13,023 nt of DNA, taken from NCBI GenBank assembly GCA_044225565.1, contig JBGAIL010000135.1:1-13023 (forward strand), in the 5' to 3' direction. The DNA is from CAVXAE01 sp044225565 (GTDB lineage: Bacteria > Pseudomonadota > Gammaproteobacteria > Steroidobacterales > Steroidobacteraceae). The notes under the pieces were generated by a model. That model saw only the letters and a list, made by a program, of their open reading frames with translations, did not search any database and was not told the DNA's origin. Below are positions 6,889-13,023 of the stretch, one piece after another (position 1 is the first letter of the stretch; each line of letters begins with the position of its first letter). Position numbers and translations under genes: made by a program.

Positions 6889-9744
6889 TCAGAACTTCAC
6901 GGTGAGCCCGGCGTAATAGTAGCGGCCAATGGTGTCGTAGGTGCGGGGATCGGTGTTATACCCGAAGATGTTGCCCTCGTACCCCTGCGCGATCACCGGC
7001 GGCTGCTTGTCGAACAGGTTGTTCAGGCCGACATACAGCGAGTACCGCTGCTGACTGAAGCGCACCTGCATGTCGGTGTACCAATAGGCCGGGATTGCAT
7101 TGCCGTCGAAGGAAAGATCCGTGGCGCGGAGCGTCTTGCCGATGTATTTCTCCGTGAGGGCGATGCGCCACGGCCCTCTGTCGAAGCTCACCCTCAGGTT
7201 GGCCCGATCCGCCGGATACGTGCTGAGCCGGCGCGACTCGATGATGTCGGCTCCGAGCACCGGCCTCGTCTCGTACCTGAGAAGGTGCGTGTAATCGAGA
7301 GCGAAGGCGAGATCCGCGCCCAGCGAGGTCCATGGCAGGCCGTACGATGCCTGAACGTCGAGACCGGAAGTCCTGAGGGTCGAAACGTTCAGGGACTGGT
7401 TGTCGACGCGCAGCAGCGTCTGCGTGACGGGGTCGCGGGTGATCGTGTCGCAGAAGAAGGAATCGGCCGTATTGGCGCACTGATCCAGCAGGGTCTGCGT
7501 GCCGAGCTGCTCGATGGCGTTGTCGATGTCGATCTCGTAGTAATCGACGGAGAATGAGGCGCGCGGCAGCGCACGCGGCGTCAGCACCAGACCGAAAGTC
7601 AGCGTACGGGCGATCTCCGCGTCCAGATCCGTATTGCCGCCCGAGTAGGTGTAGATGATCGGGTTCTCCTGCACGAAATCGGAGCCGATGCCGAGCGAGG
7701 CGCAATAGGCCTGCCGCGCCGCGGCCGTCTGAGGATCGAGCCCGGTGGTCACACCACCGCCCGCGCAAGGGTCCAACGCGGACGCTCCGCCGTAAGTCGG
7801 AGGTGCGTACAGCTCGCCGATGTTCGGTGCGCGCACGGCGCGTGCTTTCACGGCGCGCAGGCGCAAATCGTCGACGGGCTTCCAGGAGCCGCCGAACTTC
7901 CACGCGTTCGCTCTTCCGACCGTCGTGTAGTCGGCGGTCCGGAACGCCGCTTCGAGCTCGACGAGCCGGGCGAACGGAGCATCCTTCAGCACCGGCGCGT
8001 TGACCTCGACGAAAGCTTCCTTCACGGAATAGTCGCCGGAGACCGGGAACTGCTGGGCGCCGGTGAGCAGCCCGGCGGCGAAGGCGGAATCCGGCTCGAA
8101 CTGGCTGTCCTCCTTGCGCCATTCGACGCCGGCGGCCATGCCGAAGGGACCGGCCGGCAGCGCGAACAGATCGCCCGAGATGGATGCCGTCGCGAATCGC
8201 TGTCCCACCTCGGCCTGCTGCACGCCGTCCGCGCGCAGATAGTTCAATTCCGGCTCCGTCAGCGCCTGTCCGGTGAACAGGTTGATCGGCAGGCAGCCTC
8301 TGGCTCGCGCGCTGGCGCTGGCGCACTGATAGCCGCCGGCGCCATCGGATTCGACGCGCAGCGCATCGTACATGTTGACGTTGCTCGCGAGATGCTGGAG
8401 CAGGGACATGCTCGTGCGGCCGTACCCATACGCCGCCTCCCACCGCCACTTCCCCTCCGTCGTCGGCGATTCCAGCTCGCCATCGAAACCGACGACGCCG
8501 CGATAGGTATGCCGCCTGAAGGCGTAGCCGCGGCCACCCAGCTCGTACAGCAGGCGCCCGAATCCGAACTCGGTCCTGTCGGAAGGGATCTGATCGCGGA
8601 TGCCCTGCGGGATGAAGGGATTGTCCACCGGGATCGTCACGGGGATCGCATTGGGCGAGGCGCCACCGATGTTGGAAGTGCTGCCGCTCTGGAAGAACGT
8701 CGGCTGGATCAGCGCGAGCGTCTCGGTGCGCGCGAAGTTCGTCTCGAGGAACAGCCGGACATCGTTCGAGAACTGGTAGCTCGCATTGCCGCCCAGCATG
8801 TATCGCTTCGAGGGCATGAGGAGCAGGCGGTAGTCCTGCACGTTCAGGCCATCGCGCGCAGGGTCGTACGCATCGAGCGTGCCATCGGGCAGCACCACGG
8901 TGCGGATCGCCGCTGCCGAAGCCGTGCGGCTGTTCGGGAAGAAGATCGTCTGCCGGCCCGTCACCGGGCTGTTGGCTGCGGGACCCACGATCGCATCCTG
9001 CGGGCGGGCCAGATCGAGCAGCCGGATCGTATCCTTCGAGAAGTCTCGATCGCCTGCGCTGACCGGCTCGGTCTTGTTGAACGAAGCGTATCCCATCGCG
9101 CTGATGCGCCCCTCGGCGCCGCTCGTGCCGGCGAGCAGCGAGAAGCCATGGCTCTCCCCGTCGCCCTGCGCCGCCTGCCCATACTGGCTCGTGAACTCGA
9201 GCCCCTCGAACTTCCTGCGCAGGATGATGTTGAGCACACCCCCGATGGCGTCCGAGCCATACACCGCTGAAGCCCCGCCGGTGGTCACCTCCATGCGCTC
9301 GACGAGGATGGAGGGGATCGTGCTGAGGTCCACGATGCCCTGGTTCTGCACGCCGGAAACATAGCGGCGCCCGTTGACGAGGGTCAGCGTCCGGTTCTCG
9401 CCGAGGCCACGCAGGTTGATGGCCGTGACGCCGGCATTGTTGGCGCCCGTATTGCTCACCTCCTGACCGAAGTTGATCGCGCTCACGGCGGGAATCTGGT
9501 TGATGCTGTCGCCGATGTCGAAATTGGCATCGTCCGCGAGGGATTGCGCCGACAGAACCTGCAGCGGCGTGGACGTGGTGTCGTTCGTGCGCGCGATGCG
9601 CGAGCCCGTGACGATCACCTCCAGCGAAGGCTCTTCCTGAGCGGCTGCAGACCCGTCCGGTGTCTGCGCATCAGCGCCGGGTGCGCACAGGGCACCGAGG
9701 GCGAACAGTGGAATCGACATGAGCGGGATGCGATGAAGCAACAT
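6889..9744 (-). CDS. TonB-dependent outer-membrane receptor
   Basis: A 951-residue outer-membrane transporter, first gene of the minus-strand operon. Residues 1-26 form a signal peptide (MLLHRIPLMS..., cleavage ADA-QT). A TonB-box-like EVIVTGSRI lies at 42-50. The plug domain (about 55-180) contains AINLRGLGENRTLTLVNGRR and VERMEVTTGGASAVYGSDAI, followed by GGVLNIILRR. The remainder is a 22-strand-type beta-barrel ending in YYYAGLTVKF with a terminal Phe, as outer-membrane insertion requires. Several Cys pairs (for example DQCANTADSFFC) probably staple extracellular loops. The open frame extends 48 codons further upstream to 9888, but the signal peptide and a GGAGA six bases before the ATG at 9744 support the shorter start. 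This plug type is common in proteobacterial receptors for peptides, glycans and other organic compounds. No FecI/FecR-type regulator is in the window and no siderophore signature stands out, so the ligand is unknown; the linked S9 peptidase hints at a peptide. Confidence 0.94.
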   Translation of the reverse strand: MLLHRIPLMSIPLFALGALCAPGADAQTPDGSAAAQEEPSLEVIVTGSRIARTNDTTSTPLQVLSAQSLADDANFDIGDSINQIPAVSAINFGQEVSNTGANNAGVTAINLRGLGENRTLTLVNGRRYVSGVQNQGIVDLSTIPSILVERMEVTTGGASAVYGSDAIGGVLNIILRRKFEGLEFTSQYGQAAQGDGESHGFSLLAGTSGAEGRISAMGYASFNKTEPVSAGDRDFSKDTIRLLDLARPQDAIVGPAANSPVTGRQTIFFPNSRTASAAAIRTVVLPDGTLDAYDPARDGLNVQDYRLLLMPSKRYMLGGNASYQFSNDVRLFLETNFARTETLALIQPTFFQSGSTSNIGGASPNAIPVTIPVDNPFIPQGIRDQIPSDRTEFGFGRLLYELGGRGYAFRRHTYRGVVGFDGELESPTTEGKWRWEAAYGYGRTSMSLLQHLASNVNMYDALRVESDGAGGYQCASASARARGCLPINLFTGQALTEPELNYLRADGVQQAEVGQRFATASISGDLFALPAGPFGMAAGVEWRKEDSQFEPDSAFAAGLLTGAQQFPVSGDYSVKEAFVEVNAPVLKDAPFARLVELEAAFRTADYTTVGRANAWKFGGSWKPVDDLRLRAVKARAVRAPNIGELYAPPTYGGASALDPCAGGGVTTGLDPQTAAARQAYCASLGIGSDFVQENPIIYTYSGGNTDLDAEIARTLTFGLVLTPRALPRASFSVDYYEIDIDNAIEQLGTQTLLDQCANTADSFFCDTITRDPVTQTLLRVDNQSLNVSTLRTSGLDVQASYGLPWTSLGADLAFALDYTHLLRYETRPVLGADIIESRRLSTYPADRANLRVSFDRGPWRIALTEKYIGKTLRATDLSFDGNAIPAYWYTDMQVRFSQQRYSLYVGLNNLFDKQPPVIAQGYEGNIFGYNTDPRTYDTIGRYYYAGLTVKF

Positions 9745-9750
9745 GGCGGC

Positions 9751-9755
9751 TCTCC
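9751..9755 (-). promoter_or_regulatory. Shine-Dalgarno GGAGA deciding the receptor start
   Basis: On the minus strand GGAGA lies six bases before the ATG at 9744. Together with the signal peptide that begins at this Met, it selects the 951-residue product over the 48-codon-longer open frame. Confidence 0.7.
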
Positions 9756-9814
9756 GGCGGGTGCATGCCACTAGGACGCGGGGAGGCTGGCCAACCACAA
9801 GCGAGACCCGGAAT

Positions 9815-9838
9815 GGCCGGACGCTCGCCGCGCCGGCC
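9815..9838. repeat. Inverted repeat GGCCGG-N12-CCGGCC in the divergent gap
   Basis: Two perfect 6-bp arms (9815-9820 and 9833-9838) flank a 12-nt spacer. This could be a dimeric regulator's operator or an RNA hairpin in a leader. The arms are GC-rich in a GC-rich region, so chance occurrence is quite possible, and there is no T-run to make it a terminator. Confidence 0.3.
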
Positions 9839-9915
9839 TCGACCCCTTGCGGCTCACGTGCGCTGGCGCGTCTTGCTGAGATAACCAACGATCGCGCGAC
9901 ACGGCGATCCGTACT

Positions 9916-9921
9916 GGAGAG
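9916..9921 (+). promoter_or_regulatory. Shine-Dalgarno GGAGAG deciding the serine hydrolase start
   Basis: GGAGAG sits seven bases before the ATG at 9929, an optimal arrangement, and the signal peptide starts there. This rejects the upstream in-frame start at 9743, whose Arg-rich leader does not look like protein. The ATG at 9944 is a weaker alternative. Confidence 0.75.
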
Positions 9922-9928
9922 TCACACG

Positions 9929-11485
9929 ATGATTGCCGGAACGATGAAGCGTCTCGCGTGCCTGCTGCTGTTCCCGGTCGCGGCCATGGCCGAGGAAGCC
10001 CCTCTCCAGCAGCTCGGAGCATTCGTGGAAAAGGGCCTCGCGGACTGGTCCACCCCCGGCCTGGTGCTCGCCGTGGTGAAGGACGATGCCGTCGCATTCG
10101 AGACTGGATATGGCGTGCGCGAGGTCGGCAAGCCGGAGCGCATCGATGCCCATTCGCGGGTGGGCATCGGCTCGACCAGCAAGGCCTTCGGTGCGGCTGC
10201 CATCGCGAGCCTGGTCGCGAAGGGTCGCCTCGGCTGGGACGATCGCGTCACCGACTTCCTGCCCGACTTCCAGCTGCATGACCCGTCCGTGACGCACGAC
10301 GTGCGGGTGCGGGACATCCTTTCGCATCGCGTGGGACTCGATCTGACGGACGAGAATCGCCTTCTGGCGGTAGCCACCGACACGCACGATTTCATCCGCC
10401 GCCTGCGATACGTCGAGCCCGCGCAGCCGTTCCGCTCGAACTACGTCTACAGCAATGCGATGTTCACGACGGTTGGCGAAGTCGTCGGAGCCGTCTCCGG
10501 CAAGCGCTGGGATGCCTATCTGAAGGAGGCGATCTGGGAGCCGCTCGGCATGCGGGAAACCGGCGCGAGTCTCGATGAGGCGCTGGCCAGCGCCAATCAC
10601 GCGACGGCTCATGCGCTCGTGGGCAAGGGCTTGCGCGCTCTGCCGCACTGGGAGCCGGAGCGAAGCGTCTTCGAGATCACCGGCCCTTCGGGCGCGGTCA
10701 TCTCCACGGCGCACGACATGGCTCAGTGGCTGCGGCTGCAGCTCGGTGATGGCAGGATCGGCGATCGTCAATTGATCGACGCGGCGATCTTTCACGAGAT
10801 GCACACCGCCCACACACCGATGCGCGACGTGAAGGGAGCCACGAGCTGGTTCCGTCACGTGCCGGCCGCGGCGCTGAAGATCTCCGACCAGTCGTACGCC
10901 ATGGGCTGGCGCGTGTCGCGCTATCGCGGCCGACCGATGATCTGGCACGGTGGCACGGTCAGCGGATTCCGCACCGTCGTCGCCTTCATGCCGCAGGAGA
11001 AGCTGGCGGTCTTCGTCAACGGCAACCGCGAATCGCGGTTCCCCTTCGCGGTCGCGCTGACCGTGTTCGATTCGTATCTGGGCATCCACGACACCGACTG
11101 GAGCCAGCTCTTCCTCACCGAAAGGCGGGAGCAGGAGAAGGAAGCGGCCGCCGTCGAGGAACGGCTGCAGCGCGACCGCATCAGGGGAACGAAGCCGGCG
11201 TTGCCGCTCGAGCGGTACGCCGGCCGGTATTCGGATGGCGCCGGTTTCGGTGAAGTCGAAGTGAGCCGTGCCGATAAAGGACTGGCGCTGCGGCTCGGGA
11301 GCCGCCGCGGCGTGCTCGAGCACTGGCATCACGAGATCTTTCGCGTGCACTGGGACGAGCTGGTGCCCGATGAGACGTTCGTCAGGTTCGAGATCGATCC
11401 GGCGGGCGCCCCGGCGGCGCTGATGATCGACGATATCGGTCGGTTCAAATCCATCGGTCCGGAAAGGCCAGGTCATGAGCACTGA
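9929..11485 (+). CDS. Exported SxxK serine hydrolase (class C beta-lactamase/DD-peptidase fold) with DUF3471-type C-terminus
   Basis: A 518-residue predicted periplasmic hydrolase. Residues 1-21 form a Sec signal (MIAGTMKRLACLLLFPVAAM, cleavage AMA-EE). The beta-lactamase-like domain (about 25-395) has all three motifs in classical form: S82-T-S-K85, Y174-S-N176 and H340-G-G. VRDILSHRVGLD (126-137) is a common family motif. The C-terminal part (about 425-510: YAGRYSDGAGFGEVEV...) matches the small beta-domain called DUF3471 found behind many such hydrolases. Family members act as D-aminopeptidases, esterases, amidases or beta-lactamases, so the substrate cannot be read from the sequence; YSN/HGG fits amide or peptide substrates. 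It is the first gene of the plus operon; its stop overlaps the GGT-like start by 11 nt. It differs in motif set from the other SxxK enzyme at 868-2139, so the two are not recent duplicates. Confidence 0.92.
   Translation: MIAGTMKRLACLLLFPVAAMAEEAPLQQLGAFVEKGLADWSTPGLVLAVVKDDAVAFETGYGVREVGKPERIDAHSRVGIGSTSKAFGAAAIASLVAKGRLGWDDRVTDFLPDFQLHDPSVTHDVRVRDILSHRVGLDLTDENRLLAVATDTHDFIRRLRYVEPAQPFRSNYVYSNAMFTTVGEVVGAVSGKRWDAYLKEAIWEPLGMRETGASLDEALASANHATAHALVGKGLRALPHWEPERSVFEITGPSGAVISTAHDMAQWLRLQLGDGRIGDRQLIDAAIFHEMHTAHTPMRDVKGATSWFRHVPAAALKISDQSYAMGWRVSRYRGRPMIWHGGTVSGFRTVVAFMPQEKLAVFVNGNRESRFPFAVALTVFDSYLGIHDTDWSQLFLTERREQEKEAAAVEERLQRDRIRGTKPALPLERYAGRYSDGAGFGEVEVSRADKGLALRLGSRRGVLEHWHHEIFRVHWDELVPDETFVRFEIDPAGAPAALMIDDIGRFKSIGPERPGHEH
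11461..11467 (+). promoter_or_regulatory. Shine-Dalgarno GGAAAGG for the GGT-like gene, inside the upstream gene
   Basis: A purine-rich GGAAAGG lies seven bases before the ATG at 11475, within the last codons of the serine hydrolase. It supports this start and the independent or coupled initiation of the overlapping GGT-like gene. Confidence 0.55.
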
Positions 11486-13023
11486 CAGGCGGGATTTCGT
11501 GCGGACGGCAGCGCTGGGCGTTTGTTCCAGCGTGATTGCAGGGCAGGCGACGTCTGCAGGCGCCGCGGCAAGATCAGGCGACTCGGATCTCGGCCGCTAC
11601 CTTCGCCACCCCGGGCCGAAGGAGACCGTGCGAGGCCTCAAAGCCGCCTGCAGCACGCAGAGCGCGATCGCCACCGAGACCATCGTGAAGACGCTTCGGC
11701 AGGGCGGCAATGCCGTCGATGCGGCAATCGCCGGCGCGATGGTGCAGGCCGCGGTCGAGCCCTATCAGAGCAACCACACCGGCACGGTTTCGTTCCTCTG
11801 CTACGAGGCGAGGACGGGCCGGTTCCACCAGCTCGACAGCACCGGAACGTTCCCCGGCGGCATCGCGCCCTTCCGCCCGGGTCGCGGAGGCGAAGAGTCG
11901 TCCGGGGGCCGCCTTTCCGTAGGCCGGGCGAGCGCGTGCATTCCGGGCTTCATGCCCGGGATGAAGGCGCTGTACGAGAAATTCGGCTCGCGGCCCTGGG
12001 CCTCGCTCTGCGAGGACGCCATCCGCTGGGCGGAAGAGGGGCATCCGGTCTCGAGCGTCGAGTACGGCGGCTACACCGAGGAGCTCGACTCGCTCAGCTA
12101 TTTTCCGGAGAGCCGGCGCTTCTTTCTTCCCGATGGCTATCTGCGTCCCGTCGGCTCGCGCTTCCGCTCGAAGGAGATGGCGCAGACGCTGAGGAAGGTG
12201 GCTGCGGAAGGCCCGGACCACATGATCACCGGCGCGTGGGCGGATGAATTCGTCGCGACGGCGAACGCCATGGGCTGGAAGATCGGGAAGGCCCACATGA
12301 CGGAAACGCCGCCCCGCTGGCTCGAGCCGCTGCGCTTGCGGCATCACGAGTACGAGATCGTGGGCCTCGCGCCGCCCCAGCAGCAAGGCATCTTCTGCGC
12401 GCTCGTGCTCGGCATCCTGCGGCACCTCGGCATCCGCGACGTCGCGCCGGGATCGGCGGAGCACTTCTTCTACATGTCTCACGCGCTGCGTTGGGGCCTC
12501 TATCATTGCGGCTATCTCGGCGATCCCGTCGTCGCGGACTATGGGTTCGAGCAGCTTCTCGACGATTCGCTGCATGCCGTGGCCGCTAGCCTCATCCGCG
12601 GCCTGCGGCCGAAGATCGATCTCACGCGGCACGTCGAGCTCACACGGTCACCTTCCGGCAGCAGCGGGCTGCCCACGGGTGAGGAAGCCAGGCTGAACGC
12701 GAAGCCCTCGACCTGCGAGCTCAGCATCGTGGATGGCGAAGGCAACTGGGTGCAGATGACGCACACGCTGCAATCCGGAGGCATTCCCGGGATGGTGATC
12801 GGCGGTGTGCCCATGAGCGGCTCAAATGCGCTGTTCACCGGTATCAGCGGTGACATGGACGCCAAGCTGGTGGCCGGAACCCGCATGCGGCGCGCGCTCG
12901 GCAGCACCATCGTCCTGCGCGACGGCCGGCCGGCCTTCTCGCTCGGAACGCCCGGGAATGTCTACTTCACCGTCCCACAGGTGCTCACGAACCTGCTGGA
13001 CTTCCGCATGGAGCCCTACGCCG
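11475..13023 (+). CDS. Tat-exported gamma-glutamyltransferase-family Ntn hydrolase (3' truncated by window)
   Basis: The frame is open to the window end; 516 residues are visible, so most of the protein is here. The N-terminus (MSTDRRDFVRTAALG) is a twin-arginine signal, implying export as a folded protein. LRQGGNAVDAAIAGAMVQAA (74-93) is the GGT-family hallmark. Thr413 in STCELSIVDGEGNWVQMTHT aligns with the self-processing nucleophile Thr391 of E. coli GGT, with T431 matching the supporting Thr409. Residues that bind the gamma-glutamyl group appear changed: Arg114 is replaced (D121-S-T-G), the acidic Asp433 position reads Ser/Gly (448-450), Ser462-Ser463 become R473-A474, and the Gly-Gly pair is G494-N495. 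The glycine-rich loop after VEP is SNHTGTVSF. So autoprocessing is likely, but classical glutathione hydrolysis or transpeptidation is doubtful. It overlaps the upstream serine hydrolase by 11 nt. Confidence 0.88.
   Translation, partial: MSTDRRDFVRTAALGVCSSVIAGQATSAGAAARSGDSDLGRYLRHPGPKETVRGLKAACSTQSAIATETIVKTLRQGGNAVDAAIAGAMVQAAVEPYQSNHTGTVSFLCYEARTGRFHQLDSTGTFPGGIAPFRPGRGGEESSGGRLSVGRASACIPGFMPGMKALYEKFGSRPWASLCEDAIRWAEEGHPVSSVEYGGYTEELDSLSYFPESRRFFLPDGYLRPVGSRFRSKEMAQTLRKVAAEGPDHMITGAWADEFVATANAMGWKIGKAHMTETPPRWLEPLRLRHHEYEIVGLAPPQQQGIFCALVLGILRHLGIRDVAPGSAEHFFYMSHALRWGLYHCGYLGDPVVADYGFEQLLDDSLHAVAASLIRGLRPKIDLTRHVELTRSPSGSSGLPTGEEARLNAKPSTCELSIVDGEGNWVQMTHTLQSGGIPGMVIGGVPMSGSNALFTGISGDMDAKLVAGTRMRRALGSTIVLRDGRPAFSLGTPGNVYFTVPQVLTNLLDFRMEPYA

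Larger units (their letters stand above)
9745..9928. promoter_or_regulatory. 184-bp divergent control region between the two operons
   Basis: This non-coding gap lies between the receptor operon (minus) and the serine hydrolase-GGT operon (plus), so promoters for both must start here or just inside the genes. It holds a perfect 6-bp inverted repeat (see separate entry), a TGGCCA palindrome at 9788-9793, and the two ribosome sites. I find no strong sigma-70 boxes on either strand; GATAACC around 9880-9886 is the only AT-rich spot. Both longer open frames crossing this gap (minus to 9888, plus from 9743) are rejected as N-terminal extensions. Shared control of the operons is inferred. Confidence 0.5.

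Noticed and set aside
6889..9744. Receptor plus S9 enzyme as a lasso-peptide isopeptidase cluster.
   Set aside because: Lasso loci of proteobacteria pair a TonB receptor with an S9-type isopeptidase, but no precursor, B protease, C cyclase or FecI/FecR gene is seen here, and the S9 protein looks like a general DPP-IV/POP type.
9745..9888. 48-codon N-terminal extension of the TonB receptor.
   Set aside because: The signal peptide and a well-placed GGAGA point to the ATG at 9744; the extension is Arg-rich and would bury the signal.
9854..11482. 542-codon minus-strand open frame antisense to the SxxK hydrolase.
   Set aside because: It has no recognisable motif and covers a gene with three intact active-site motifs, a signal peptide and a strong ribosome site.
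11574..12632. 352-codon minus-strand and overlapping plus-strand (11522-12247) open frames.
   Set aside because: Both are shadows of the GGT-like gene, which reads through to the window edge in another frame with a Tat signal and family motifs.

Overview
The window is dense, GC-rich chromosomal DNA (by eye about two thirds G+C, with strongly G/C-biased third codon positions). It comes from a Gram-negative proteobacterium: it carries a large TonB-dependent outer-membrane receptor and many exported periplasmic enzymes. The receptor type, the serine hydrolases and the S9 peptidase together resemble peptide-scavenging loci of Xanthomonadales/Nevskiales-Steroidobacteraceae-like or sphingomonad-like bacteria, but genus and even order cannot be fixed from this piece. 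I see no rRNA, tRNA, CRISPR, insertion sequence or phage gene.

Layout. 1-840 (+): C-terminal part of an OPT-family oligopeptide transporter. 868-2139 (-): exported family VIII esterase/beta-lactamase-like serine hydrolase, convergent with OPT. 2191-3480 (+): stand-alone histidinol-dehydrogenase-family enzyme, divergent from the esterase across only 51 bp and overlapping the next gene tail-to-tail. 3407-9744 (-): a tight three-gene unit, transcribed TonB-dependent receptor, then S9 prolyl-oligopeptidase-family peptidase, then SMP-30/gluconolactonase-like beta-propeller, with a 4-nt gap and an 8-nt overlap. 9745-9928: 184-bp divergent regulatory gap. 9929-13023 (+): SxxK serine hydrolase with a DUF3471-type C-terminus, overlapping by 11 nt a Tat-exported gamma-glutamyltransferase-family Ntn hydrolase that runs off the window.

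How it may work. Inference: the divergent pair of operons looks like an uptake-and-digest locus. The receptor brings a compound across the outer membrane. Periplasmic hydrolases (S9 peptidase, lactonase-like propeller, SxxK hydrolase, GGT-like Ntn hydrolase) then attack its peptide, ester/lactone or amide bonds. The OPT transporter could carry oligopeptide fragments to the cytoplasm. The mix of amide- and ester/lactone-cleaving folds suggests a modified, cyclic or depsipeptide-like substrate rather than plain protein, but nothing in the sequence names the substrate.

The most notable observation is the GGT-like protein. It keeps the catalytic Thr of the family but appears to have lost the residues that recognise the gamma-glutamyl group. 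Also unusual are the HisD-type dehydrogenase outside any his operon and its 74-nt antiparallel overlap with the SMP-30 gene.
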